The notes: generated from the letters alone by a model not told the origin. A stretch of 43,426 nucleotides of DNA from an uncultured Lachnospiraceae bacterium (GCA_910576975.1 CAJTJY010000002.1:1-43426), one strand, 5' to 3'; shown: positions 7,271 to 16,096, counted from the stretch's first letter. A program made the numbers and translations.

Positions 7271-8596
7271 TCACTTCCTTTGACATCCTATGTAATAGCA
7301 AATACCGACGGCATCTGCCAAAAACCACCCAATAGGAATCGCCCACCAGATTCCTGCCACTCCCACTGTGGGCAACGCAGAGAGAACATAGGCAAGTCCG
7401 ACTCGAGAGCCTAGGGAAATGACCGTAAGTATCACTGACATGCCTGGCTTTCCCAGTGCGCGGTACAGGCCATAGAGCAGAAACAGACAGCCTATGCCAC
7501 AGTAAAAGGCGCCTTCCACATGAAGATAATGGATTCCTTCAGTAATAATTGCCGTCTCGTTTCCATTTACAAACAGTCCCATCAAGGGACGGGCAAATAT
7601 CCAAACTAGTGCTGAAATTGCAATGCTAAAGATCATCGCTGCTGCCACTGCGCCTTTTAATCCTTCTTGAATGCGTTCACTCTTTTTTGCTCCATAATTC
7701 TGGGCAATAAAGGTTGAAAAAGCATTGCCGAAATCTTGCACTGGCATGTAAGCGAACGCATCAATTTTCACTGCTGCCGCAAACGCCGCCATCACCACAG
7801 GTCCAAAACTATTCACTAACCCCTGTACCATTAAAATGCCAAGATTCATCACTGACTGCTGAATACAGGTCAAGATCGAAAACCCCGCAATTTCTCTGAT
7901 GCTCTTGCAACGAATCTTCCAATGCTTTCCTATATTCCGAAACTGCGGACACCGCAGCAGCACATAGGCGGCAATGCCAATTCCAGAAATGTACTGTGAA
8001 ATCACCGTCGCCCCGGCAGCCCCAGCCACTCCCCAGCGAAGCCCGAGCACAAACCAGAGGTCGAGTATGATATTTAAAATCGCAGATACTGCAAGAAAGA
8101 TCAGCGGCACGACCGAATTTCCCACTGCGCGCAGGAACGAAGCAAAATAATTATAGAGAAAGGTCGCAGTAATTCCGCAAAAAATCACAACAAGATAGTT
8201 GCGCATCATCCCCCAAACTTCCCTTGGCACCTGAAGAAAGATACGGATTCCATCGAGGCATAAAAAAGCAAAAAGATTCAGCAGCAGCGTCAGCCCTGTA
8301 ATCAGTACAAAAGAAGCACAGACGCTCTCTCTCAGTCCTTGCTCGTCCTTCTGACCAAAGCGGATCGAAAATACGGCGCCGCTGCCCATGCAAAGTCCAA
8401 GCAAGATCGACGTCAAAAATGTCATCAGGGTAAAAGAAGAGCCGACGGCAGCCAGGGCGTCGCTGCCAAGAAGCCTTCCCACAATTAGCGTATCTGCTAT
8501 ATTGTAACACTGCTGTAGCAGGTTTCCCGCAATCATTGGCAGCGCAAAAACCAACATAGACCGCATTACCGGGCCCTGGGTCAGATCTCTATTCAT
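7271..8596 (-). CDS. MATE-family multidrug exporter
   Basis: A 441-residue protein with twelve hydrophobic segments in two similar halves. It starts MNRDLTQGPVMRSMLVFALP and continues MIAGNLLQQCYNIADTLIVG, the N-terminal signature of Na+- or H+-coupled MATE exporters of the NorM/DinF group. The substrate is unknown. The start is ATG 8594-8596, since the upstream in-frame ATG lies inside the GGAGGAAAG ribosome site. The 5' side carries a recurrent leader hairpin and then a MITE-like element, and no standard promoter could be found beyond it. It lies after vanR in the opposite sense of transcription order, so it is not part of the van transcript. Confidence 0.88.
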   Translation of the reverse strand: MNRDLTQGPVMRSMLVFALPMIAGNLLQQCYNIADTLIVGRLLGSDALAAVGSSFTLMTFLTSILLGLCMGSGAVFSIRFGQKDEQGLRESVCASFVLITGLTLLLNLFAFLCLDGIRIFLQVPREVWGMMRNYLVVIFCGITATFLYNYFASFLRAVGNSVVPLIFLAVSAILNIILDLWFVLGLRWGVAGAAGATVISQYISGIGIAAYVLLRCPQFRNIGKHWKIRCKSIREIAGFSILTCIQQSVMNLGILMVQGLVNSFGPVVMAAFAAAVKIDAFAYMPVQDFGNAFSTFIAQNYGAKKSERIQEGLKGAVAAAMIFSIAISALVWIFARPLMGLFVNGNETAIITEGIHYLHVEGAFYCGIGCLFLLYGLYRALGKPGMSVILTVISLGSRVGLAYVLSALPTVGVAGIWWAIPIGWFLADAVGICYYIGCQRK

Positions 8597-8598
8597 AC

Positions 8599-8641
8599 TT
8601 TCCTCCATTCTGTGCGCATTTCAGCACAAACAGGTAGTTTG
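8599..8641 (-). repeat. Recurrent leader (hairpin plus Shine-Dalgarno), copy 1
   Basis: Reading toward the MATE gene: CAAAC-TACCT-GTTTG hairpin, then TGCTGAAATGCGCACAG and AATGGAGGAAAG before the ATG. The same block is found before ribH and twice before tex. Here the MITE-like element abuts its upstream side. Confidence 0.75.
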
Positions 8642-8645
8642 GGGA

Positions 8646-8814
8646 TGTCGCACGAAGATATTTACTTGGTCAAAAGGTTTCCATTGCAAAGCAATGCAAA
8701 CAAAATGCACAAAGATTATCTTGGGAAGCTAGCTTCCCAGAATTATTTTGTGCATTCTGCCTTTGCCGCATAAGCGGCAAAACCTTTTGAACAAGTAAAT
8801 ATCTTCGTGCGACA
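8646..8814. mobile_element. MITE-like element, GTCGCAC family, copy A
   Basis: A 169-base inverted-repeat element. Its ends are perfect inverse copies (TGTCGCACGAAGATATTT inward, then ACTTG). Inside are paired AAAAGGTTT and AAACCTTTT blocks, a small TTGCAAAGCAATGCAA palindrome, a GCCGCATAAGCGGC palindrome and a central GGAAGCTAGCTTCC palindrome. There is no open frame, so movement would need a transposase from elsewhere. Related copies lie at 26472 and 33895. Confidence 0.85.
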
Positions 8815-8839
8815 GCCTCTATTGAAAAAAACAAATTTT

Positions 8840-9298
8840 TCACTCTTGATCCTCAACCACCTGATGCTCACAAATTATTTGATCAAAAATACATTCTTCA
8901 ATGACTTTTATACATTCCTCTACGTGTTTATGTATATCACTTTCCCAAAAATGAATTACCGACCACCCTAAAAAAAGAAGTGTCTTGTCATTCTCAACAT
9001 CTCTTTGCTTATTTCTCTCAATTTTCTTAATCCAGTATTCTGGATTGCTCCCCTTCTCTAATTTTGGCTTAAGCACTTGATACCAGTCTTTTCCATGAAA
9101 AAAATCACCGTCACAAAAAATGGCAATTTTATATTTTGTGAGCACGATATCAGGCTTTCCAGGCAAATCCTTGTAATTCTTTCTATAGCGATATCCCTTA
9201 TGCCATAGCGCTTTTCTCAACCGAATCTCGATAGACGTATCCTTAGACTTAATGTTTTTCATCGCTTTATGCCGCTGTTTTGGCGTTAAGACATCCAT
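8840..9298 (-). CDS. vsr: Vsr-type mismatch endonuclease (orphan)
   Basis: A 152-residue endonuclease of the very-short-patch-repair family, close to the usual 156. It starts with TPKQRHKAMKNIKSKDTS and contains GKPDIVLTKYKIAIF, where Asp50 matches the catalytic metal-binding Asp of E. coli Vsr, and His68 in GDFFHGKDW. Vsr nicks next to T:G mismatches made by deamination of 5-methylcytosine. It normally sits beside a cytosine methylase gene, and none is present in this window. ATG at 9296-9298 has AGGAG upstream. It lies between the MITE-like element and the HAD gene, so it may be a remnant of a mobile restriction-modification locus. Confidence 0.9.
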   Translation of the reverse strand: MDVLTPKQRHKAMKNIKSKDTSIEIRLRKALWHKGYRYRKNYKDLPGKPDIVLTKYKIAIFCDGDFFHGKDWYQVLKPKLEKGSNPEYWIKKIERNKQRDVENDKTLLFLGWSVIHFWESDIHKHVEECIKVIEECIFDQIICEHQVVEDQE

Positions 9299-9373
9299 AG
9301 CACCATCTCCTCATACATAATCCCGCTGGCGTTTTTGTTATTAATATTATAAATGGGACGGCCTATCTGTTCA

Positions 9374-10165
9374 TTAAGATATCCAATGTGGATAACCAGC
9401 ACTGAGTGCTAATACACGCTCCAAAACAAACTCTGAAAATATCTCCCCCTGATCCCCTGTCACGGTACGCTGCGGCAGTTTAAAGGATTGCATCAGCTCC
9501 CTCGGCGCAAACGGGACATCTGCACATTGCAACATAGAAACATCAAATGCACTGTCTCCTGCCGCCAGGATCTTGCCAGGTTTCTTTCCTGATTCCTGCA
9601 TCCTCTGCCAAAGGCGCCGCACTGCCCTGCCTTTATTCAAGTTTCTGGGGACCACATAAACCTTTGCACCATTCTCAAAAACTTGCACACGCTCCAAATC
9701 CAGCCCTTTTTTTAAATATGCGACAGAGGCGCCAGGAGCCTCGCTCTTAGAAAACAGAAACAGTTGGCGGATATTGCGTACCTCAAAATTGCGGTTTTGG
9801 TCCTGTTCCATCAAACGCTGTGCCCGTGTCAACTGCTCCCTGCAGTCGGCAATGTCCTCCAAAGATTCTCGATGCCACCCAAGATCCTCTTCTCCTTGTT
9901 CCAATAGCACGCCTCCATTACACACCAAAGCATACTGAGGCACGCCAATCTTTAGATCTATTCTGCCGTATTGCTCCTCGGTCCGAGTGGTGACAGGGAT
10001 CAGAAGCATCTTCTGGATTAGCTGCTTTAATAATTCCCAGGTCTTAACTGTGACAAAAGAAACTTCTCGTCCCTGATACAGCTCGACACACATTTTCTCT
10101 GTTCCAATCTCATGACGGCGAGAGTAAATCAAAGTGTTATCCAAATCAGTAAAAAATATCGCCAT
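9374..10165 (-). CDS. HAD-superfamily phosphatase of the Ter neighbourhood
   Basis: A 263-residue HAD hydrolase with motif I FFTDLDNTL (nucleophile Asp7, acid Asp9), a motif II-like PVTTR, a lysine in NLNKGRAV, and motif IV GDSAFDVSML. A cap region lies between motifs II and III, as in Cof-type phosphatases. Its substrate is unknown. HAD phosphatases of this kind are a known part of the biosynthetic module linked to Ter systems, and the gene follows the Ter cluster here. The start ATG 10163-10165 has GGAGG directly before it; an in-frame codon eight residues upstream lacks a site. A terminator separates it from the ATPase gene, so it may have its own transcript. Confidence 0.82.
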   Translation of the reverse strand: MAIFFTDLDNTLIYSRRHEIGTEKMCVELYQGREVSFVTVKTWELLKQLIQKMLLIPVTTRTEEQYGRIDLKIGVPQYALVCNGGVLLEQGEEDLGWHRESLEDIADCREQLTRAQRLMEQDQNRNFEVRNIRQLFLFSKSEAPGASVAYLKKGLDLERVQVFENGAKVYVVPRNLNKGRAVRRLWQRMQESGKKPGKILAAGDSAFDVSMLQCADVPFAPRELMQSFKLPQRTVTGDQGEIFSEFVLERVLALSAGYPHWIS

Positions 10166-10255
10166 ATATCCTCCTAACAAAAAAGACAAGCCAACGAGAT
10201 CCCCTGCCTTTTATCTTGAAAAGATCGCACATTTTAGCGCACAAGCTGCTCCATA

Positions 10256-10294
10256 GAAGAAAAACATGCCAGACCCCGAAAACGGAGCCTGGCA
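10256..10294 (-). terminator. Terminator after the P-type ATPase gene
   Basis: On the minus strand TGCCAGGCTCCG pairs with CGGGGTCTGGCA around a TTTT loop, followed by TGTTTTTC. It closes the Ter operon before the HAD gene. Confidence 0.75.
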
Positions 10295-10299
10295 CGCTG

Positions 10300-12963
10300 C
10301 TATCTATTCTCTTTGCCAATGACAATCTTTCTCACAAGATCCACGGGAATCATAGTTACTGCAAGAAGCGCTACCGCAATCCAGCCCTGTATGCCAAAAG
10401 GCACGCAGCTAAACATTTCGCCTATCCAAGCAAAGACTGGAAAAGGCACTAATGCGGCATTGACAATCACTGCCTGCACTAAAATGATAATAAAGAATAC
10501 TTTCAAGAACCCAGTATTATCATTCAGTCCCTTAAAGATTCCAAAACCATCGTCACGGACATTAAATCCATTAAATAACGCTGCAACAATAAACAGCACA
10601 AAATACCCGGTCAGATGCTGTTTGTCTGTCTCAAACAACCCCCGGAAGAAAGGCAGCTTCAGATAGACAAAGCTGACAATCGTAAGCCATGCCCCCATGG
10701 TAAGAATCTGCGCCATCATCTTTTTACTGATAATGCTCTCATCCCTTCGCCTGGGCTTCTCGCTCATATATTTCTCCAACGCAGGCTCGTTGCCAAGCAT
10801 GATAGCTCCCAGTCCGTCCATCACCAGGTTGACAAAAAGCAGATGGGTTACTTTCAAGGGTTCTTCGACGCCGAAGAAAGGCGCAATTGCGCTGACCACG
10901 ACTGCCGCCACATTGATCACAAGCTGGAATTTGCAGAATTTCAAAATATTGTGGTATATCGTCCTGCCATACCAGATAGCATCCTTGATCGATTTGAAGT
11001 TATCATCCAGGATTACAATCTTTCCTGCCTCTTTCGCTGCCTCAGTGCCACTACCCATTGCAAATCCCACGTCTGCGCGCTTCAATGCTGGCGAGTCGTT
11101 TACGCCGTCTCCCGTCATGCCAACCACAAGATTCATTTCCTGGCAAAGACGTACCATCCTCGACTTGTCCGTCGGGAGCGCGCGGGCAATCACGCGGATA
11201 TAAGGAATGATCTTTTTTACTTCGTCGTCTGACATCCCATTTAACTGAGCAGAAGACAGCGCGCGGTCTGAATCATTCCGCAGCAAACCAGCATCTTTTG
11301 CAATCGCAACTGCCGTTTCCAGACGGTCCCCGGTAATCATAACTACCTGGATCCCTGCCTGCTGCACTTGCTCGATCGCATCCCTGGCCTCCGCCCTGAC
11401 ATCGTCACGGATGCCCACCAGGCCGATAATAACAATATCGTCCTGAATGGCGTTCTCCACCAGAGATTTCTCCGAATATCCAAAAGCAAGGACGCGCATT
11501 GCCTTTGAAGCAAGCTCGTCAATCTTCTTGTTGAGCGCCGCCTGGTCAAGCGGCTGCACGGTCCCTTCTGCATCCAGATACTTTCCTGCCGCTGCAAGAA
11601 GCTTTTCTGGCGCTCCCTTGTAAAATGTCTTTCCAAGATTGTCAATTCTTGCCTGGCTGAATTTATTGGCTGAATTAAATCCCTGGCTTGCAGTGACTAG
11701 GCATTCCTTGTCTGCCTCTAGCGCATGAAACGTCTCTTCTCCGATAAATTTCATCAGCGCCTGGTCTGTGGCGTTGCCGCCGATAACCTTATGGTGATCG
11801 TCAAACATGGACTGGGTATTTTTGCCGATGGCAAGATCCACCATGCCTTTTACCTTGCTGTGTTTGCTTAAATCCGAAATCGGAATAGAGCGCCCGTCTG
11901 CCGTGAAGAAATCCACAACCTCCAACATGCCCTTGGTAATGGTTCCCGTCTTATCGCTAAACAGGATGTTTAAAGAACCTGCCGTCTCAATTCCCTCCGC
12001 TTTGCGCACCAATACATTGTGATCCAGCATCTTGCTGGTATTCTGCATCAGCACAAGAGAAATCATCAGGGGAAGTCCCTCTGGCACAGCACAGACAATA
12101 ATAACCACTGCTAAGGAGACCGCTGACACAATTTTCTGGACTACCGTCTGTACGCCAAGCCCAAAGAATGCGGACACGCCGCCAGCTCCCATGATAAAAT
12201 ACCCCAGATACAGCAAGGCGATGACAATAGCCCCGATATAGCCGAAAGTGGATATCTGTTTTGCTAAGATGCCAAGCTTTACTTTGAGCGGAGAATCTGG
12301 TTCATCCTCTTGCATCTCTTCTGCCATCTTGCCCATCATGGTCTTTAAGCCCACTTTGCGAACATCCAAAATTCCCTCGCCATCAAACACCACGGCGCCG
12401 CGAAACAGAGAATGCGCGTCTACGAAAGTATCTCCCGTAATCTCCTCTGCAAGCTGAAAGCTTTCCTCAGCCGCTGATTTCTTGCACTCCTCCGCCTCTC
12501 CGTTGAGAGCAGAATTGTCCACTCTGAGCGAACCAGACACCAGCACGCCGTCTGCTGGAATCTTGTCGCCTGACTGCAGCAGCACCTTGTCTCCCACGAC
12601 CACGTCATCCACATCAATAACCGTGACCACTCCGTTGCGGTGGACCTTGCACTGATCTTTCTTCGTATTATCCTTAAGCTCCCGGTACTTGGTGTCGCTT
12701 GCCACTCCCGTCTTCGCAGAGACGAACGCCACGATCAGCACTGCCACGATGGTTCCCAACGGTTCATAGATATCTGCATAGCCAAAGAAAAACATCACAA
12801 TCATCAGTGCGGCAATCGCCAACAGGATTTTAATCATCGGATCCGAAAAGGTCTCCTTAAATTCCTGCCAGAACGTAGTGGGTTCTGAGTCGGGGATGGC
12901 ATTTGAGCCATACTGCTTTCGGGACTCCTCCACCTCTTTGTCGGTCAGTCCATTAAATTTCAT
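10300..12963 (-). CDS. Calcium-type P-type ATPase (P2A/P2B)
   Basis: An 887-residue cation pump. The phosphorylated Asp337 lies in SDKTGT, the hinge motif is MTGDGVNDSPALKRADVGFAMG-like, and CAVPEGLPLM (residues 291-300) is the PEGL membrane motif of Ca2+ pumps. About ten membrane segments are visible. The actuator loop reads SALNGEAE instead of the common TGES, with the Glu kept. It probably exports Ca2+. It is the last gene of the TerD-TelA cluster, after the third terD. PMCA-like ATPases are recorded partners of TerD proteins, which bind Ca2+. ATG has AAGGAGG upstream, and a terminator follows. Confidence 0.9.
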   Translation of the reverse strand: MKFNGLTDKEVEESRKQYGSNAIPDSEPTTFWQEFKETFSDPMIKILLAIAALMIVMFFFGYADIYEPLGTIVAVLIVAFVSAKTGVASDTKYRELKDNTKKDQCKVHRNGVVTVIDVDDVVVGDKVLLQSGDKIPADGVLVSGSLRVDNSALNGEAEECKKSAAEESFQLAEEITGDTFVDAHSLFRGAVVFDGEGILDVRKVGLKTMMGKMAEEMQEDEPDSPLKVKLGILAKQISTFGYIGAIVIALLYLGYFIMGAGGVSAFFGLGVQTVVQKIVSAVSLAVVIIVCAVPEGLPLMISLVLMQNTSKMLDHNVLVRKAEGIETAGSLNILFSDKTGTITKGMLEVVDFFTADGRSIPISDLSKHSKVKGMVDLAIGKNTQSMFDDHHKVIGGNATDQALMKFIGEETFHALEADKECLVTASQGFNSANKFSQARIDNLGKTFYKGAPEKLLAAAGKYLDAEGTVQPLDQAALNKKIDELASKAMRVLAFGYSEKSLVENAIQDDIVIIGLVGIRDDVRAEARDAIEQVQQAGIQVVMITGDRLETAVAIAKDAGLLRNDSDRALSSAQLNGMSDDEVKKIIPYIRVIARALPTDKSRMVRLCQEMNLVVGMTGDGVNDSPALKRADVGFAMGSGTEAAKEAGKIVILDDNFKSIKDAIWYGRTIYHNILKFCKFQLVINVAAVVVSAIAPFFGVEEPLKVTHLLFVNLVMDGLGAIMLGNEPALEKYMSEKPRRRDESIISKKMMAQILTMGAWLTIVSFVYLKLPFFRGLFETDKQHLTGYFVLFIVAALFNGFNVRDDGFGIFKGLNDNTGFLKVFFIIILVQAVIVNAALVPFPVFAWIGEMFSCVPFGIQGWIAVALLAVTMIPVDLVRKIVIGKENR

Positions 12964-13044
12964 TCAAAAAGTTCCTCCTTAATCTGAGTAAATGCCGCAG
13001 TCCATGCCCTGTCAGACACAAACTGCAGCAAATTGGTACGAATA

Positions 13045-13067
13045 CGACAATGGTTATTTTATTGTCG
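13045..13067. other. Small hairpin between terD3 and the ATPase gene
   Basis: CGACAAT and ATTGTCG are inverse copies around a nine-base loop just after the terD3 stop. There is no T tract, so this may be an RNA processing or stability hairpin rather than a terminator. Confidence 0.35.
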
Positions 13068-13069
13068 CA

Positions 13070-13660
13070 TTATAGGTATCTGTTGGCAAGCTCCCCAAGC
13101 CCCGGATCGTTGGTGCCTTGCCCAATGGCATTAAATTTCCACTCCCCGTTGTGGCGGTATACTTCGCCAAAAATCATCGCCGTCATTCCAGAATAATTCT
13201 CCGTGAGATTATATTTGCACATCTCATTGTTATTCCTTGCGTCCACCAGACGGATAAACGCATTCTGAATCATGCCAAAATGCTGTTGCCGCTGCACCGC
13301 CTGATAAATGTTAACCACCAGCACGATTCTGTCATATTCCGCCGGGACACTGGCAAGATCTACGATAATTTGTTCATCATCCCCGTCACCTGCGCCAGTC
13401 AGGTTATCCCCCATATGTTGGATCGTGCCGGATTTGTGTCGAAGATTTCCAAAATACACAATATCTTCCTTGCCGGTAAGCTTCCCGTTGATCAAAAGCA
13501 ACGCAGAAGCGTCACAGTCGATGGGCTTGGGCTTCTTAGAAAACAAGCCTGCTTTGCCCTGCTGTACTTCATCCCAGCCAAGACCGATGACCACCTTAGA
13601 GAGCCCCGTATTGTCCTTGGACAGACTAACTTTCTGCCCTTTCTGCAAGCTGATTGACAT
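13070..13660 (-). CDS. TerD-family stress protein, divergent third paralogue
   Basis: A 196-residue TerD/CABP1-family protein. It begins MSISLQKGQKVSLSKDNTGL and contains GDNLTGAGDGDDEQI, the acidic Ca2+-binding loop of TerD. Compared with the other two it carries a basic insert (FSKKPKPI) and DCDASALLL instead of DLDAAAFLL, and it ends in LGELANRYL, so it is the most divergent copy. TerD proteins bind calcium on the cytosolic side of the membrane and take part in tellurite, oxidative and other stress resistance. ATG has AGAAGGAGG upstream. It sits between terD2 and the Ca2+-type ATPase. Confidence 0.88.
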   Translation of the reverse strand: MSISLQKGQKVSLSKDNTGLSKVVIGLGWDEVQQGKAGLFSKKPKPIDCDASALLLINGKLTGKEDIVYFGNLRHKSGTIQHMGDNLTGAGDGDDEQIIVDLASVPAEYDRIVLVVNIYQAVQRQQHFGMIQNAFIRLVDARNNNEMCKYNLTENYSGMTAMIFGEVYRHNGEWKFNAIGQGTNDPGLGELANRYL

Positions 13661-13686
13661 AACATCCTCCTTCTATCTGTGGACAC

Positions 13687-14268
13687 TTATTCCACTTCCA
13701 CGCCATAATTTGCACACAGCGCCGCAAGACCGCCTTGGTAACCGCATCCGATAGCATTAAATTTCCACTCGCTGTTATTTTTATACAATTCGCCAAATAC
13801 TACCGCCGTCTCAATAGAGAAATCCTCTCCCAGGTCATAGCGAACCAGCTCTTCCCCAGTCTCCTCATTATACACCCGGATAAACGCATTGTTCACCTGT
13901 CCAAAATTTTGCCGCCGCTGCTCCGCTTCATAAATGGTAACGGTAAAGGCAATCTTTGTGATATCCGCAGGCACTTTGGACAAATCCACTTTAATCTGCT
14001 CATCATCCCCGTCTCCGGCCCCGGTCAGGTTATCTCCCATATGCTGGGCACATCCAGTGGGATGGGTCAAATTACCATAAAATACAAAGTCCTCCGACAT
14101 AGAAGCCTTTCCATTATCTCCCAAAAGAAACGCCGCGGCGTCCAAGTCAAAGGCGCCGCCTGTATCAAATTGATTTACATCCCAGCCTAGTCCTACCACC
14201 ACTTTGGATAATCCTGGATTGCCTTTGGTAAGGCTGACTTTCTGTCCTTTTTGCAAATTTACTGGCAT
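13687..14268 (-). CDS. terD: TerD-family stress protein, paralogue 2
   Basis: A 193-residue TerD protein with the full family pattern: N-terminal LQKGQKVSLTKGNPGL, GLGWDVNQFDTGGAFDLDA, GDNLTGAGDGDDEQIKVDL, and FNAIGCGYQGGLAALCANYG at the end. The acidic residues for two Ca2+ sites are present. It is very similar to paralogue 1, with the same length and the same C-terminal GGLAALC motif, which points to a local duplication. ATG follows ACAGGAGGAG. It likely works with TelA and the YceG-like protein as part of a membrane-side complex. Confidence 0.92.
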   Translation of the reverse strand: MPVNLQKGQKVSLTKGNPGLSKVVVGLGWDVNQFDTGGAFDLDAAAFLLGDNGKASMSEDFVFYGNLTHPTGCAQHMGDNLTGAGDGDDEQIKVDLSKVPADITKIAFTVTIYEAEQRRQNFGQVNNAFIRVYNEETGEELVRYDLGEDFSIETAVVFGELYKNNSEWKFNAIGCGYQGGLAALCANYGVEVE

Positions 14269-14326
14269 AAAATAACTCCTCCTGTCTAACTAGCATCCGG
14301 CTGCCTCCGGTTCTAGAAAATTCTTT

Positions 14327-14908
14327 TTACGCTACCTCTATCCCATAGTGTCCGCACAAAGCTGCAAGGCCACCCTGGAAACCGCTTCCAATTGCATTAA
14401 ATTTCCATTCTCCGTTGTGACGGTACAGCTCGCCTACGACAACCGCCGTCTCAATGGAGAAGTCCTCTCCGAGGTCATAGCGGATCAATTCCGTCCCGCT
14501 GCCCTCATCTACGATTCGGATAAATGCATTGCTTACCTGGCCAAAATTCTGCCTCCTGGTATCTGCCTCATAGATCGTACAAGTAAATGCGACTTTTGAG
14601 ACATTCGCAGGAATCTTCGTCAAGTCGATCAGAATCTGCTCGTCATCTCCCTCGCCCTCTCCGGTCAGATTATCTCCCATATGCTTCACTGCGCCGCTCC
14701 CATGCTCTAAGTTGCCATAGAAGACAAATTCTTTTTCTGTGGGGCACTTCCCATTTTCTCCTACCATAAACGCAGCGGCATCCAAGTCAAAATCTGCGCC
14801 TGAATCAAAAGCGTTTACATCCCAGCCCAGTCCTACCATGATGCTCTTCAATCCTGGATTTCCCTTGGTTAAGTCTACTTTTTGTCCTTTTGATAAATTA
14901 ATTGGCAT
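14327..14908 (-). CDS. terD: TerD-family stress protein, paralogue 1
   Basis: A 193-residue TerD protein. It starts MPINLSKGQKVDLTKGNPGL, has GLGWDVNAFDSGADFDLDA and GDNLTGEGEGDDEQILIDL, and ends with GSGFQGGLAALCGHYG. All acidic calcium-binding positions of the family are kept. It is the first of three consecutive terD genes and follows telA by 39 bases, with AAGGAGG before the ATG. Same operon and likely the same complex as its neighbours. Confidence 0.92.
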   Translation of the reverse strand: MPINLSKGQKVDLTKGNPGLKSIMVGLGWDVNAFDSGADFDLDAAAFMVGENGKCPTEKEFVFYGNLEHGSGAVKHMGDNLTGEGEGDDEQILIDLTKIPANVSKVAFTCTIYEADTRRQNFGQVSNAFIRIVDEGSGTELIRYDLGEDFSIETAVVVGELYRHNGEWKFNAIGSGFQGGLAALCGHYGIEVA

Positions 14909-14947
14909 TCTCTTTTCCTCCTTGTCATGATATGGTTTTATGAACTG

Positions 14948-16096
14948 CTATTGTCTGCCCGGCATATGATACATCCGGTTGAACTCTGTCTTAATGTTCT
15001 CAAGCCTAGCCTGATCCTCCACACGCTGTCTTCTAGCGTTCTCCTGGATTTGCTTTGTCTCGTCAATGCCGTTGACAATCGTTCTCCAGGTTGTCTCCAA
15101 TGTCTCTATCTTAATCGAGCTTCCAGACGCCAGCCTTGCCGTCATCTTAGACTGCTCTGCCGTATTTCTGGCATTCTTAATCAGCATTTCGTTGGTCTTC
15201 TCATCCAATGCGGACATTGCCTCCGCCTGAATGCGCTGGCGCTTTAACATAATCGCCTGTGCCAGGGCCTGTTTAAATACTGGCAGCGTCACGATGAATG
15301 CTGAATTGATTTTGCGCACCAAGTTCATATTGCTAAATTCCATAGTCTTAATCATAGGGATCGACTGCATCGCCACACTCTCTGCGGTCCGAAGATCCTG
15401 GATGCGCTGCTCTAACATCATCAAAGCCTGCTGCAGGCTCTGAATCTCAAATTGAATCGAATTGTCCCCGGTGGCTTCCATGTCATTCTGCCGCTGTGCA
15501 ATATATGCCTCAATCTCCTTACATCCCTGCTCTCCGGCAAGGATATATTTTACCAGCTCATGGTAATAATTAACATTGGCGTCAAACATCTGGTCCAGCT
15601 TGCGGTTAGACTGCTTGATTTCCGATTCATACTGTTTTAACTGCACATAGATCTTGTCAACTTCGTCCCCCATGGTGTGATATTTCGCCAGAATCTTATC
15701 CAGCTGTTTTCGCAGGTTTCCAAAAATCTTTCCGAATAAGCCCGGATTATCCTTGATCTCGTCAATGTCAAACTTATCCATGATCTTTGCCAGCGTGGTC
15801 AGCATTTCGCTGGAATCGTCCAATTGGGACATGTTCATGCTGTTCAATACCACGTCAGACGCCTTGGAAATCTCCTCCGCCGCCTGCGCGCCGAAAGAAA
15901 CAATGGTCTCTAGGTCATTAACCGCAATGGTGCTCACCAGCGCATCAACCTCTGCCGAATTCACAAGAGTCTCATTCATGTGCTGCCTGTCTGCAACAAT
16001 GTCATACTTCTCCACTACCTCGATCTCATTCTTGGTATCGGGCGCTGTCATCTGCTGCTGTGTCGTAGTTTTGCTAAAATCCAATCCCATACTCAT
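14948..16096 (-). CDS. telA: TelA/YceH toxic-anion resistance protein
   Basis: A 382-residue, mainly helical cytosolic protein of the TelA family. DNPGLFGKIFGNLRKQLDKI and the long coiled-coil-like part with LDQMFDANVNYYHELVKYILAGE are typical of the family, as is the C-terminal ETLETTWRTIVNGIDETKQI. TelA is associated with tellurite resistance and Ter complexes, but its biochemical action is not known. Its start overlaps the YceG gene stop by four bases (ATGA), so translation is coupled. AGAGG lies three bases before the first ATG and nine before a second in-frame ATG (residue 3), so the latter may be the true start. Confidence 0.9.
   Translation of the reverse strand: MSMGLDFSKTTTQQQMTAPDTKNEIEVVEKYDIVADRQHMNETLVNSAEVDALVSTIAVNDLETIVSFGAQAAEEISKASDVVLNSMNMSQLDDSSEMLTTLAKIMDKFDIDEIKDNPGLFGKIFGNLRKQLDKILAKYHTMGDEVDKIYVQLKQYESEIKQSNRKLDQMFDANVNYYHELVKYILAGEQGCKEIEAYIAQRQNDMEATGDNSIQFEIQSLQQALMMLEQRIQDLRTAESVAMQSIPMIKTMEFSNMNLVRKINSAFIVTLPVFKQALAQAIMLKRQRIQAEAMSALDEKTNEMLIKNARNTAEQSKMTARLASGSSIKIETLETTWRTIVNGIDETKQIQENARRQRVEDQARLENIKTEFNRMYHMPGRQ

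Noticed and set aside
8597..8608. In-frame upstream ATG (MEES...) of the MATE gene, and equal cases before ribH, tex and the kinase
   Set aside because: In each case the ATG is part of the AATGGAGGAA ribosome site, and the next ATG has proper spacing.
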